Shown here piece after piece: positions 21,372-34,385 of a stretch of 64,000 nt of DNA. The translations under genes and the position numbers were made by a program. Source of the DNA: Strobilurus pachycystidiatus (lineage: Eukaryota; Basidiomycota; Agaricomycetes; Agaricales; Physalacriaceae); the NCBI GenBank assembly GCA_019915135.1, contig JAHLMK010000004.1, forward strand, positions 1,736,001-1,800,000. The letters run 5' to 3'. A model generated the notes under the pieces. That model ran no database searches. It was not told the origin of the DNA and saw only the letters and a program-made list of their open reading frames with translations. The first letter of the stretch is position 1. The number at the start of each line of letters is the position of its first letter.

Positions 21372-23103
21372 ATGGCACGGTATAAGGATGTAATCCTCCA
21401 TGTTGTGGCTAATGTTCAGTGCTTCATGACCATCACCTTCACCCCTGCTCTGGGCGAGATTGTGCGCATCCCTGTGGATCGCGATGCGGAGACTGTGCGA
21501 TTGCGGTTCACGGCTGTTCTGTTCTATGGGGAGTACCGACGATACGTGCGGGATGGGGCTAGGGTGCAGGTGTGGTGTAACATTCCCCCTCCAGTGCCAG
21601 CTGCAGCGCCAGGTTCTTCTTGGGCGGCGCTGGACTTCACTGAAGCTACAGGAGGCGCTAGTCGACGCTCAAGTCGGAGCAGTGATAGCTCGGACCTGGG
21701 GGGCGGGGAGTCGGATTTTGACCAGGTCGTGTTAACGGCCACTGTTCACGCTCCGCTTGATTCGGGCCCCGGGATTCTGTCGTATTCATTCACGTATAGG
21801 ATCTTGTATCCTACTGGCAAGATTCAGTGGTTAGGGAAGGTAGATTCCAACGGGGCGTTCACTTTTAGTCGACGAAGTAGTCGGAGGACCAGGTAAGCGT
21901 TTCTCTGAGTGTCTGTTTGGTTGTGTAAAGTTGACATTCGCATAGAGAAGCAGCCGAACCACTGAATGGCTTACAAGACACAGGAGCATCTCTCTCTGCT
22001 GAGGATTCCGTCGGCCCACCGAGCAATGAGTCTGTCGTCAACTATTCCATTGAAATTGTTTCCCAACGCCTTACTCCACTAGCCAGCAGCCTCCAAGTTC
22101 AACTTCCATCAATGTAAAGCCCTCACAAATTCCACGGCTGGTGAAATTGAGAAAGAAAACCTTCCTGTGGCAAGCATGGTGGGACGAATTCGGTCTAAAT
22201 ACGATTGAAGAAGAAGGAGTCCACGACATCGATGCTAGGTGAGATATCCGAATTGACTCTTGGCATCGGGGTGGTTGACCGAAACGTCTTGTAGTGGCGC
22301 AGTTTTCTACTCGGAATCTGATTCAGATCAGAAGGACAAGGACCAGCGAGAGACATGTACACCGCCTGCTCCTGAAACATTGCCTGATGACTCGATATCG
22401 TCTAGCTCCCTTGAGTCTATTCCTGTGATGTACGCCTGTCATTTTCTTGTAGGATGACCTTTTCAACTCAACATCATCTAGCCAAGAGCCGGCTCCGAAT
22501 CCGATGCCATCACTGTCAGTGTCAACTGAACTTGACTTGTATTGCTCTCATAGTCCGATTTTCAGCCGACAACCAGTACCACGAGTACCCGTACCTTCTG
22601 TGTCTCACTTGGAATTCCTCTCCGTACCTGTTCCTGCTTCCGAGTCCCCGACACCGAGACAAACCCCACTAATGCTCTGGGGTTGGCTCCTAGATGAAGA
22701 CATCTACGAGCCGGGGACCGCGCCCATCTGCACTTCCCTTTCTGACCGTTATGAGCGGTTTGTCAGCGCGATGAAGACAGCGCGGGTCATCGAGGCGGCG
22801 AGGTTCAAGGGGTTTGTTAGTGTCAATTACACCACCCCCAACATCAACACCAGCTCCAGTTCCAGTTCTCAAACATCACAGTCGCAATTCTGCTTCCACT
22901 TTGCCTCAAACCGGAGTGCGCGGGAGCGGAGGAAGAGGTTGAGTGGGGAGGAGGTGGGGCGGTTGATGGATGCGGCGGGGACGACGAGGAGGCCGCAGTG
23001 GATTGAGGTGCCTGGGTCGGCGTCGGCGGTGTATCTGGAGGTCAAGAAGGATTCAGAGAGGGAAGGCAACGGGAGCGAAGATCGTATTGGGGAAAGGTTC
23101 TGA
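21372..23103 (+). CDS. Five-exon protein of unknown function
   Basis: Exons 21372-21892, 21946-22029, 22083-22238, 22295-22429 and 22482-23103 join in consistent phase to 505 aa. All four introns are 52-56 nt, which supports the model. The first 170 residues are beta-rich, with a strand pattern LRFTAVLFYGEYRRYV..VQVWCNI..FTYRILYPTGKIQWLG reminiscent of a carbohydrate-binding or immunoglobulin-like module. A Trp-rich basic piece follows (LWQAWWDEFG), then a Ser/Pro linker and a C-terminal part with LMLWGWLLDEDIYEP. No catalytic motif or signal peptide is visible. I do not recognise the family. Confidence 0.75.
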
Positions 23104-23630
23104 TACGAGAAATGGATGTGTAACAGAAACCTTCGTTCGTTCGTTCATTTACATATGTGTAGTCGCTCTTTAATAATCCCCATTAGTTTTGAGTACTACA
23201 GCTAGGAAGAGATGTAGAGCTATTCATCGCAGATGAGCACAGCTCAAGTTGGCTTCCTCGTTTCCGCAATTCCGTGTCAGAGAGGGACAGACCATTCTGA
23301 GTATAGGCCCTACCCTACTATCTTGGCGCATTCATTACATCGTACTTACTGTTCACAAAGAAATACCCCTTCGGCTCAATGTTTTACAGCAACCTTCAAT
23401 GTATGCTCATCGCACTTAGTGGCTTGCCGAAGTGGGCATGATGTCATTCTCTTCGCTGGCTTTGCTTTGAACGCTCTACCCCGGTCCGCCTTCACTTTAA
23501 CGCGCTTTTCAGAAATCAGTCTCAGTCATCCTGTGAACATCGCCCGCTCGCATCGTAAGGTCGGACAATCCAAAAGCTATATGAGCAGCGAGGTTGGTCT
23601 CATCTAGCACTATTCTATTCCTCTCCAACT
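23104..23630. other. Intergenic, promoter region of the MFS transporter
   Basis: About 0.5 kb with no gene-like exon. It must hold the terminator of the 21372 gene and the transporter promoter. No specific site was recognised. Confidence 0.4.
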
Positions 23631-25709
23631 ATGCCCTCAGAACCACTTGAAGCCGAATTTGCCTATCCTCCTGTCCTCTCTAAAGATCAAGAGGATGAAC
23701 TCCGACAGCTGGGACTGGAGGGACCACTGCAACGCTCAGTCTCTCCCGCCACTGCAAACCTTGGCTCCCCCAGCCTCGGCGAGCTGGAACGCGCATTTAC
23801 ACGAGAAGGTCTACATGTCGTGACTTTCGAGAAAGGAAAGGGTGAAGACCCTAGAGAATGGGGTAAAGGGAGAAAATGGTGAGGCTTTGCTTTATGTTCC
23901 CTCTCTCAGTGCGTTTGTCTAATCGCGATCTGCAGGTTCATCACATTATCAACCGCCTTCTTATGTCTGGCCGTCGCACTTGGCAGCTCTATCGTAACCG
24001 GAGAGTAAGTGATTATATGTGTGTCACTCGAGTTCGATTTCTCATGTACGCGAACAGCCTCGCAGGTCCAGTCACAGACTTAGACACCACCCAGGAAATC
24101 GTAAACCTGACCGTGTCATGTTTCGTGATAGGCTTCGGTCTTGGGCCTCTCGTCTTTGCTCCTCTTTCAGAGGTAGTCGGACGTACACCGGTCTACTGTG
24201 TCAGCATGTTCTTCTACTTCATATTCACCCTTCCGAGTGCTCTGGCCAAGAATGCTGCTACTCTTGTCGTTGCACGCCAGATTGCTGGTCTAGCAGCTTC
24301 AGCTCCGATGTGTAATGTCGGTGGAAGGTACATTGTTTCCATTCTCTGACTCTGACCCCGTCGCTTACCGACTTGACTCACTCAGTGTCGCCGATATTTG
24401 GAGCATAGAAGATCGAGGCATTCCAATGGCCATCTTCTCGTTTACCATCTTGTACGTCCCTTCTTCTGCAGCGGTGTTTCTCAACTCACCTCTCTACGCG
24501 CAGCATGGGTCCATGTGTCGGCCCTCTTCTCGGAGGATGGATTGGCGAACGCGCCGGGTGGCGCTGGATCTGTGCGTCCATTCACCCTCTTCTGACCATT
24601 TTTTCTAAAACTGGACTATCAGACTGGGTTCTATTTATCTTCGCCGGTGTATGTTTTGCGTTCACGCTATTCATCCCCGAGACCCTTGCTCCGGTCATCC
24701 TGCGTCGCAAGGCAAAGAAACTTCGCAAAGAAACCGGAGACGAGAGGTACAAGACGCTCGAGGAGCTGGAGCGTGTACCCTTATCGGAGACACTCAAAGT
24801 AGCGCTGCTTCGGCCCGTTGTGATGCTTTTCAAGGAGCCCATTGTCATCTTCATGTCTTTCTGTGCGTATTTCCATACCAATTTCCTCCATTCATCTGCT
24901 CATCCTTCTCCAGATTTGGCGTTCGTCTACAGCCTGCTTTGTACGTTGTGCATGCATACCTTTGCACGGTGTTCTGACTCCTGATGCTTTCATCAGATCT
25001 ATTCTTCTTTGCCTTCCCAATTGCATTCAGCGAGATAAGAGGATTTAGTGGTGGAATGACTGGGGTGACGTTCATCAGTATCATGGTGAGTCTATCGCGT
25101 GCGAATCTGATATATTAAGCCTTACACACACACTTTGTAGTTGGGTATCGCCCTTGCCATGTGTGTTGTCCCTTTCCAGGAGACGGTGTATCGCAAAGCA
25201 ACAATAAACGGCGTCTATCCGGAAGCACGTCTCTTCCCGATGATGGGCGGATCCATGTATGTATCTCGTGTGTCTGTCTATGTGATTGCTTGCTTATGAC
25301 TTCCTCCCACAGTGTCCTCCCAGTCGCCCTCTTCATCTTCGCCTTCACTGGTGCTTACGAATGGGTCCATTGGATCGCACCATGCATTGCCGGTGCCCTC
25401 TTCGGATTCGCCCTGATCCTCATCTACATTTCCGCCAACTCGTACATCGTCGACAGCTACAGCGCATTTGCTGCGTCCGCCATCGCCGCAAAGACTTTGC
25501 TGAGATCGGAGGTGGCGTCGGCCGTCCCTCTGTTCGTGAATCAGATGTTCCATAACATGGGTTTCCAATACGCGGGCCTGCTATTGGCGTTGGTGTCCGC
25601 TGTCATCACGCCGATACCGTTCATCTTCTTCAAATATGGGGAGTCTATACGCAAAAGGTCTCACATGGCCACGCAAGCTCCCAAGTCAGCCAACGTAGGG
25701 AAGTATTAG
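23631..25709 (+). CDS. MFS transporter, DHA1 drug/polyamine antiporter type
   Basis: About nine exons. The N-terminal tail of about 80 residues is cytosolic and ends GRKWFITLSTAFL at the first membrane segment. Family motifs follow: motif A-like APLSEVVGRTPVY, the DHA1 pattern GPLVFAPLSE, ARQIAGLAASAPM, and the repeat-2 stretch GPLLGGWIGERAGWRW. A central loop of charged residues (ETGDERYKTLEELE) separates the two six-helix halves. The C-terminal half includes RLFPMMGGS and YIVDSYSAFAASAIAA. Such proteins export drugs, polyamines or toxins by proton antiport at the plasma membrane. The substrate cannot be told from sequence. No biosynthetic cluster surrounds it. Confidence 0.88.
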
Positions 25710-26849
25710 ACTACTATTGAATACATAATCGCAATTCATATTCTCATTCTCACTAATATACCTTATCCTCCAATGTCACTTGTTACCTTATATACATTGT
25801 GTGAAGTTTGCGATGGGTTTTGTATCTCTCTTCACTGCCAATCATAGAGAGGAGGTTACGTTCATTCACGTTGTTCCCGCATGCAACAGATTACCGTCTA
25901 GGAGGGCAGCCCCATGCAAGTACGTATGCGGAGGTCTGGCTGCTGGCAACAGTTGACTACCGTGCCACGCAAGGGTGGACGTTGAGCGTTTCCCCTACAT
26001 TGATTGACTGGCGCGAGGAATGAATCATGATCAAGAAAGAGAAAAGCGCGCGCTTCGGGGACCCACCAGTGCAATGGGTGAGACTGGAGGCTTGATTTGG
26101 GCGTTTGTTTACCGGCGATGGCCAGTCACTGTGGCCTGTTGTCGCCGGTCAAGTTCAACACGACTGTGTGTTCGACGTGTGGCTTCACTATCAGTACTTC
26201 GCAGACGTCGCAGGGACAATCAAGATAGTGATGGAGTGGACCGAGCGGAATCCCTCCGAGACGACGCAAACGAGATGACTGTGTGTGCACAGTGTCACTG
26301 TGTGATTCTGATGAACGACGTTGATCTATGCCACACCAGACGTAAAGTCCGCTATGTCCCGGGCCGCCTCTCTGCTCTCTCCGGCGCTCTACCGACTTGA
26401 CCTGTCATTATTTGATACCTACGAACCTGCCACATTCTTGTTCTGTGCCATCTTTCCACACGTAAGTAGTAGTTCCGTCTCATGTTTTTGATTCCCAGGC
26501 TGAACAATAGTTGACGAGACTCGAGAGACAATAGACTGCTGCTGATAGCCGTGTGTAGGTCCACGCCTCGGGGATCTCGCTCACTCTGGCGCTGTTTTCA
26601 CGGAATGCCAGAGGTCTCTGCTGCAATATCCGGTATAATGTCGAGTTCAAACACGATGCCGACGTGTTTTATCAATGCGCCCGCCCAGACTTTCCGGTGT
26701 CTACCGCTTATTGTTCGAGGCACGGGAGAACATCATATTGCACTCGTCACCAGTCCACACATTGAGCCTTGAAACTCTTCTTTTCTTCGCATGTCCTCTA
26801 TAAGAAGACATGCCTCTGCTGCTCTTTCTTTCACAATTCTCCAGCAACA
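25710..26849. other. Intergenic region, 1.1 kb
   Basis: Only short unsupported open frames lie here. CG-rich and AT-rich patches alternate. No repeat, tRNA or domain-coding exon was recognised. It lies between two + strand genes, so it holds a terminator and the arrestin-like promoter. Confidence 0.4.
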
Positions 26850-28503
26850 ATGAGCCACATCCTCAACCGCCGCCTGAGTAGCCTTTCGACGATGTCGTCT
26901 GCCACTGTGTTGCCAGAATACTCACGTACTGAGACGCCTGTGCCTCAGTATATTCCCCCGCCACGATCTACGAATATTGCTTTCCCCCTCCTACCTTGCA
27001 CTCATATCCATTCGAGAAGAAACCCACCAACTGGGCGACCCTCGAAATCATGAGCCATGCCAAGAATCCGGACTCGATACCCCACCTGTACTCCGGAGAT
27101 ATCCTCAAAGGTGGCGTAACGATTCGTCTGAAAGAGCCGACGAGCATAAAGAATGTGACAGTATCGGTACGCCGATCTCTTGTCTGTTCGCCGCTCTACT
27201 ATCATTGACTTGCTCACAGCTTCACGGCTCCATCCTCTTGCGAGAAGGCGAAGTGTTAAAGGAAACTTTTCTTGAACAACCACTTCTGGTGCATGAAGCA
27301 CAGACCAAGCTATCGGGGACTACTGTGATCCCCTTTGATACGACTGTCCCCACCACCGAGGGAGTGATCGACGCTTCAGGGTCTCCGTGCCACTTCCGCT
27401 TGCCAGAGTTCTTCTTCGAGGCGAACAATCCCGTGCAAGTCGTCTATGAAATCGTTGCCCATATCCAACGGGCTACCTTCCAGTCAAATCTCAAGTGCGT
27501 ACCGGTCCATGTGATGCATAACTTTCGCCAAGTTAGTTTTCCATGATTCAGGTTGTCCATAAAGTTCCTCTTTACGCCCAGGTTCCGCCCCGAACAGATG
27601 TCTGCAATACGCCAAGCCGCTGACATGTACAGTCTTCCATTACCATCACCGGAAGCCGACCTAGCTGGTTGGGTTGAGATACGCATACAGTGCCCGGCAA
27701 AAACAAGGCGAGGCGACTTTATGCTAACAGGGAACGTAGGTTTCAGCTTTGGTCTTCCTTCCGTACGATGTTTGATGAATCTTGTAACAGTTATACCTCA
27801 GCAACCCGGCAAGGACTTCCTGATTGTGGCCTCTACATTAATCGCTCATCACCCTTCTCTATCCAGCTCGCATACACTCGAGGATCTGCCGTTTCGTGCC
27901 TTTTACGAGTCAGGCAGGACGCACAGTCTGAGATCAATCCGAGACAGATCATCTCGGTGCAACTGCGTCGCCAGATCACTTTCCTCAATCCTAGCCCCGC
28001 GCGAAGTAAGCGGCGAGGACGCAAAAAGACGACTTCCTTCGAAACGGAAGTATCGACTATCTCTTGGTATGATTATCGACGAAGCGAGGGACTGGTTGAG
28101 GGCGAACTGCACGTTCACAAAGGGCTACCGGCATCTTCGAGTCATCCATCCTTCAGCGTCGAGGTTCGTTGACTCCTTCAATTAGCTCTTTCATGTCTAA
28201 CGAAGATCGTCGCAGTACTCGATCGTCGCATTGCCAGTGTCCAGTTCGGATTTTGTCCCGATAGATGGAACCCGACCGCTGGCCGTTCAGCGAGTCGACG
28301 TTGCCACGGAGTATGCGGAGGGTCCCCGACCACGAGCCGTCACCCGTGCGCCTGCACCATCGTGGACTCGGAAGGAGAATCCACTTGGGAACATGGACCC
28401 CCATCGGGCGGGGATGTTCGATAGATCGCCAGCTCAGATGGCGGGTTTACCACCTCCACAAGTGCTTCATACCGGATACGAGGGCCTGGTGCTGTCTGAA
28501 TGA
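26850..28503 (+). CDS. Arrestin-like protein
   Basis: About six exons. The N-terminal beta-sandwich shows SIPHLYSGDILKGGVTI, SIKNVTVSLHGSI, CHFRLPEFFF and VVYEIVAHI. The C-terminal part has YTRGSAVSC followed by a long RRQITFLNP segment and a Pro-rich end. Fungal arrestin-like proteins commonly act as adaptors for ubiquitination and trafficking of membrane transporters. The first coding block (ATG 26850, to about 26990) and the next (from about 26995) are in different frames, and I found no GT donor that joins them. The N-terminus is therefore uncertain: either a small indel, or a start elsewhere such as the in-frame ATG at 27051. Confidence 0.75.
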
Positions 28504-28835
28504 TACCCACCTATGTTACAATCGAGTCTTCCACCAATTGTCGTTTTGTTTTGCATATTTGATAGCAGCAGGCCTATTATGATTAGGATGAGAGGGTCTA
28601 TTGGGATAGAAAAGAAATGGAGACTGGCATTTCTTGGGTGGACATGATGGTTCACTAGTAATACTAGCGGTACTTCCTTCCTTCCTATAGAGTGCAACTG
28701 GAGTGCTGACAGAACAATGTGTCACCACGATGCCCCGCTCCTCGAAGATTCACTTCCCAACGTTGACCGACGCGAGAGGTCTGGGTATAGTGAAAAGACT
28801 CCGTTCACTTTGACGATCAATATGGAGGGTTTGAT
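28504..28835. other. Intergenic, convergent gene ends
   Basis: About 0.3 kb between the stop codons of the arrestin-like gene (+) and the leucine-rich gene (-). Nothing coding was recognised. Confidence 0.4.
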
Positions 28836-31416
28836 CTAATTATTGTCACAGTAATACGACTTCCACGCCTTCGGGAAGTAACGAGGCAGGACCCTGTTAA
28901 CGAGATCCGCCTCTTCTGCCTCTGAGACGGGATAATCAGATGAGAACACGAAGATCTCGAGGCGCAGCGCGACAAGAACACTATCCAAAAAGTCATAATC
29001 TTCCACAGGCCTGCCCTTAACATAATCATCCTCCCCAGGTCCCGGAGTAACAAAAAAATAAACCTGTTTCAACGCAGGTCCTGCATCTCGGAAGACGTTC
29101 AAAGATAGTGTTGACCGAAGGACGGCGGGTGAGAGCGCCATGCGACATGAGAACCTGACGACGTGCTGGAGGTCGATTGCCGGGAGGAATTCATATCTAG
29201 GCATAGCTTTGGGTAAATGTCAATGAGAGCGAACAAAATAGATGACGGAGCGGGACATACGCATCTCGTCCCAGCCATCCATTCGCACCTCTCCGAGCAC
29301 ACTCTCGATGTATAGATGTGTTGCTTTGGTAGCGACCAGAAGCCTGTTCAGACAGTGGATGACTCGTCCGTCATGAGTCTGTATTGTAAGGACCTCCAAT
29401 TTGCGCACACTAGCCACCGGGGACTGCTCTGCATTTGAGAACATATCGTCGCAAAACACGATGTTATGTGTTCCCCACAAGTGGACAGTCAAGCTGTTGA
29501 GCACCAAAGACGGCTTCGTATCCATACTAGGTTGGCTATCATTGGCATAGTAGTCGATGACTTCGAGTTGTAAATCTGTTAACTGGGGCATGACGCTTAG
29601 CAGATCGAAAAGACGCTTCTTGTTGATCGCAGTCGTTATGAGGGCAAATCGAGTGACGGAGGAACAAGCAGACAGGGCGTCTCGCATGGCTGTGAATTGG
29701 CCAATGTCATCGTAGATCGGCTTCCACCCCGTAAGTTCGAGGACAGTCAGGTCGGGCATCCGCCTAAGGACGTCCGGAAGACTTGCTATCCCATCTAGAC
29801 CGTCCGAGTCGGTAAGGTAGAGCTCGCGCGTAAGACCTGCCAACTCCGGGTCGAGAGCAAGCAAATTCTGCAAAGAGCGTGCTATTTTGTGAAGATGTCC
29901 GTCCAGCATGATGGTCGAAAAGTGGATTTTGCGAACAAAGGGGAGCATCTCACTCCAAAGGAAGACAAGAGGATAGCAGAGCGGGTGTAAGCCACTGTTT
30001 TCTGGTATCATCATCTCCAGAACTTGGAGTTTGATTTCAAGCGGGATCCTATACACCGGCCTTATCAGTGTGCGTTCGGAGATATACGCCTTGTTGGCTT
30101 CGGGGAAGTAACGTGGGAGCACGACGTTCATGAGGTCGTTCGAATCCGCTTGGGCATTCGGCTGATCTGCGGTGAAAATGAAGCGATCGAGCTTCAATGC
30201 TACTAGAGCCTGGTCAAGGGCCTTGTATGACTCGTGAGGCGTCTGCTCTAGATTGAAATTCTCCTGTAGACCTGCGACGATGCGGAACTCCACCTCCTGC
30301 AACCGAGCGCTTTGCTGTGCTTGCGCTTCGCCAAGGACGTTCAACAAAAGTGCGGAACGGAAGATCGAGGGGGACAGCTGCATACGGCACGAGAACTTGG
30401 TGACATTTTCGAGGTTTATGGGCGAAAGATTGTAGATGGCAAATGCTGCATATGTTCGTCAGCACATTGCATCGCGAAGACAGCATTTTACCGACGCTGA
30501 ACACTTCGACTAATCATGATCCTGTCGATTTCCCCGACCACACTCTGGATGTGCAGATGATTTGCCTTCGTTACCGCCAGAAGTTTGTTTAGACACGGGA
30601 CAATTTGAATTTCCTCTGGGTTCGCTATGACCAGCTCCAAAGTGTGTGCACTTTTCACCGCGGTGTCCACCAGCATGTCGCAGAGTTGGATGTTCGCGTC
30701 GCCGACCAGGTGAATGCTCAACTTGTTGAGCGCTAGGTGCGGATTTGGTTTTGAAGGTCTCGTATCGGTATTGTCATGATATTCTAGAGCCTCAATGTGC
30801 AAGGTCTTGATCTGCGGGACGGCTGCAAGTAGTGAGAGTAGACGTTGACGGTCGACTCCAGTACACGATAGGGAAAGGGTAGTAAGGGACGACATCTCGC
30901 GGATCGCGGATTGGATGGCTGCAAAGTTGGGACTCGGAGTGCGGTGGAGTTTCCATCCAGTAAATTGCAGGGACGTGAGGTTGTTCATCCGTCCCAGGAA
31001 CTCTGGAAAGACCGGAGAAGCAGTGATGAACTTGAAGGTCTTGTCGGAAAAGTCTATCAAGCAGAGTGAGCGCGTGAGCACCGCTAGATCAGGATCGAGT
31101 TGTGCAAAGTTTTGGAGGGAGATGTGAGGTTTGTGGAATTCCGAGTTGAGGATGATAGATGTGAAGTGGACTTGGCGGACGTGTGAAAGCATGTCCTTCC
31201 ATAGGAAGGCGACTGGGTAGCACCGGGCAGGGGAATCCAGGCCATCAACGTTGGCTTTGAGTTCGGCAAGTATACGAAGCTTAACGCTCAGTGGGATCCT
31301 GTAAACCGCATATTTCTGAAATCATGTCTGCAATTTCTGCGAAATTTGAGCCAAAGACAACGAACCGGATCGGTAGTTTGAATCCCGGAAGAGGTCCCAG
31401 CGCCATCGAGCCTCAT
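28836..31416 (-). CDS. Leucine-rich (F-box/LRR-like) protein made of two tandem modules
   Basis: A first exon, 31416-31366, joins across a 50-nt intron to 31315. Two copies of the same module then follow in order. Each copy runs: an F-box-like YRIPL-x-x-KL-x-(I/V)L segment, CYPxxFLW, HVRQVHF or FVRKIHF, several LRR-like repeats (LTSLQFTGWKL / LTVLELTGWKP), an intron, then FSCRM-x-LSP-x-x-x-RS-x-L-x-LNV and a closing LPRYFP. Module 1 covers about 31315-30070 and module 2 about 30060-28836. The join between modules is within one open frame (NVVLPRYFPEANKAY to YRIPLEIKL), so I read one gene. Donor GTATGT with acceptor AAAG near 29206 fits the second-module intron. LRR/F-box-like proteins often select substrates for ubiquitination, but the F-box match is weak. 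Confidence 0.65.
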
Positions 31417-31713
31417 TTCGTTCTGAAGCTGAGTATAGTTGTCAGGGTGAATTCAGAAAGACAGAAATGAGATGAAGAGAGTTATTTGAGTTACGTCGAT
31501 TGAACCCTAGGTATCCCGCAGTTTGTTTTTCCTTTGTTTTTCCAAGATGAAAGCCGAGAGAAAGAATACTAACCCTAACCCGAATGGACTTTAGGAAGGC
31601 TCTCTATAGTACTTGGACAAATATTCAGGTCTATGATACGGCTTACAATACTACATCAAGATTAGGCACACAGAACAGTAGTAGAAAAGGGAAATAAGAT
31701 ACACTTCAACCTT

Positions 31714-32987
31714 TTACTCTATAACCTCGTCCACCTCCATCGCATCCTCCCTACGCTTCTGTCTTCTCTGATACACCTTGATCTTCCTAGCGAGAGCCTC
31801 ATCTTTGACACAATCCGCCAGTGTGAACGAAACGTGGCACCCAGACGCAGGACACTTCTTCTGTATGTTCCTTTGCCCTCCGAACAGTTGGGCGATAGCA
31901 TCCCCGGAAAAGTGGTGTTTGCACTTTCGACTGTTGGACGCGTTAGAAGATGGTGCAAAAGGAGGTGCGGGCGACGTACCATGTAACGGGGTTTTCAATA
32001 ACGCGGAGAGTTATAGGGCACTTGTAATCCTGGGTTACGCCGCCAATCTCGATCTCGTCGTCGTCGTCGCTGTCGTCGCCATCTTCTACAAGACCATCAA
32101 TATACAAGTGGACGCATGAAGAGAGAACACCCACCTTTGGGAATCATTTCCGTTATGGGAGGCATGGCGGTGTCGGGGTTCTCTGCTTCCTGTGAATCTT
32201 GTCAGAGACAGAAGATGAACAGGAAGATGGGGATTTACAAAGAGAGTCTGCCTAAAGTCGCGATATTTCTCGTCCTTGGCATACTTTTGGCGGGCCGTCT
32301 TTTTCTTGTGCTCGTCCTCTTTTCCTACGACACCAGAGTTGTATCGAGAAACGACGTCCGACTAATTAGTGGTTATTTCTTCGTTCCAGGAATTCAAGTT
32401 GAGGTGGTGCGCACTATAGTGTCTCCTTGGGCAAGTTTCTGTCTGATATCATCCAAAGTTTGGGCATGGAAGGTCATTGTGCTCTCGATATCGAGGAACT
32501 GCTTCATGATGGTGTCTGTTTCGGATTTATACTGCAAACGAGCTGAGTTCAACCTTAAAAGAGAAAAAGAGAAGGAACGGCATACCTTTTCAAGATCGTT
32601 CTTACTCCCATGCTCAATTAAAGCCGCGCCAACTTCTCCAATAGTAGATACGTTTCCCAATAGACTGCCTATCATCTGAGACCAGTCATTCGACAAGCCC
32701 TTGAGCTTGATGATATCCCCGTCGCCCAACGGGTAGTTGGGAAAGTTCTCCACATCAATGGGCTCGTCGTCTTCGTCTTCATCCTCTTCGGCCTTGGGTT
32801 CGGCAGCCTTGACCACAGTTTTCCGTTCCTTTTTCGCGACCTTGCGGCTGCGCGCAGGCTGTTCCTCCTCGTCGTCCTCGTCGACGTCTTCCCGACCATT
32901 TGTGGCCTGCGTAGCGCCATCTTCAATATCGGAGGACGCTTGGCGGCGTGCGGTTGTGTTGGTGCGGCGACGTGAAGCAGCAGGCAT
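31714..32987 (-). CDS. NSE2/MMS21: Nse2/Mms21 SUMO E3 ligase of the SMC5/6 complex
   Basis: The start is ATG 32987. The N-terminus is basic then acidic. The helical Smc5-binding part includes DWSQMIGSLLGNVSTIGEVGA and TMTFHAQTLDDIRQKLAQ. The C-terminus has the SP-RING: DYKCPITLRVIENPV, C-x-x-C-x-HHFSGDAI and KKCPASGCHVSF. The Cys that completes the ligand set is made at the splice join near 31980. Nse2 sumoylates SMC5/6 and repair proteins in the nucleus. It is divergent from the RBM18-like gene, with 107 bp between start codons. Four or five short introns are needed; the middle joins were not all resolved. Confidence 0.88.
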
Positions 32988-33094
32988 GGTGATGGTCAAA
33001 GGCAGAGGCGCGTGTGTCACAGTGCACGTGGGTGGCTGTCACTGTCTGAAGACTGAGTTTAGGGTTTAACCGCTCTTTCCACCTGACGTCCATC

Positions 33095-34079
33095 ATGAAT
33101 AGCAACGAACATCTGTCTTATCCGTCAACGTCGACTGCAGTCGAATCTACGACGGCTGCCAAGGACAAAGAAACTCTCAGGGACCGTCTCTTTGTTGGCA
33201 ACCTTAGCCCCACCGTCGATGAGTCAGTTTCCCTCGATGTTTCTTCTACACTGTTCGACTGACGGAAATCAAGATTCACCCTGTTACAACTCTTCTCCAA
33301 ATTCGGCGCCATAAGCAAATTTGACTTCCTCTTTCACCGTGCTGGGCCGCTGAAGGGCAAACCGCGAGGCTACGCATTCGTCGAATTCGAGAAAGCAGAC
33401 GTGAGTTGCTCCTTTCCTCCCTGAGAAATGTCGTCTCATTGTTTCCGAACGACTATCTTGGAAAATTTATATGGGTTGATTTGTGATGGTTGGACGAAAG
33501 CAGGCCCAAAGCATGAAGCAAGAGCAACGACGTTGACTGGACTATTTCTGTAGGATGCTGCCAAGGCTCTGAGTGCCACCCACGAGAAGCCTCTGAGAGG
33601 GCGTAATTTGGTCGTGACTCATGCGCACCAAGCACCAGACGACTATGCGTCGAACGGCGGAGTCGTACGGCGGAAGACGCTGATGGAAAGCGGTCGTCCG
33701 ACAGCATTGAGCATGCTCAAAGACAAAGGTGTCAAGCGAGACAAGTTAGTGACCTATCTGCCTCCCCCCAGCTTCTCCTAATATCGCGCTCTACAGAACA
33801 CAGGACAAGATCGCGCAGATGGAGGCCAAGTTACGGCAGATGGAGGCAGCTTCTTTACCACCCAAACCACTGCCTGCCTCGTTGCCGCCGAAACCCACAT
33901 TCTCAGCCAAGACGGCACAGCTGCCTCCCAAGCCAAAGACGGCGCTACCCTCACTGCCCCTGCCGCCCAAAGTGGCATCGTCTGTTTTCCTACCGCCAAA
34001 ACCACAGGCCCCGCCGGAGAAGAAGAGATCTGCGTTGTCTGGGGTCAAGATTTTGAAGCGGAAGGTCGATTCTATGTAG
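33095..34079 (+). CDS. RBM18: RBM18-like RNA-binding protein
   Basis: Four exons (33095-33222, 33274-33400, 33554-33744, 33797-34079), 242 aa. A single RRM spans residues 30-120, with RNP2 LFVGNL and RNP1 RGYAFVEF plus the family-specific FDFLFHRAGPLKGKPRG. The C-terminal third is Pro-Lys rich, with repeated LPPKP. The 153-nt third intron is long for this window. Human RBM18 has the same architecture; its role is poorly known, probably in mRNA processing. Confidence 0.88.
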
Positions 34080-34385
34080 GGGATACACGATTTCTAGTTG
34101 GTTACGGGTACTTCTTGGTTTAATTTTTCATGGTCTCTTACTATTCCCGATCTTGGGCGCCTTCTGATCCTGAGGATGCGTGGCCAGGTCAATTAAGAGA
34201 TACAAGGGAAACAAACTATATCCTGACATTCTACAATGTTCAAGCAGAACTGAGGTTTAGAACGCTCCTGAGTAGTGAGCGCTGCGTTTTCTGCGTAGGA
34301 CATCGACGACGGCCAATGGCGGTGAATTGGATGACGTAAATTGGGGCTACTGCCCTTCATTCATCTACACTGACATGCCCTAACT

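Noticed and set aside
31569..31581. Telomere-like CCCTAACCC
   Set aside because: Only about two units within unique sequence; no array.
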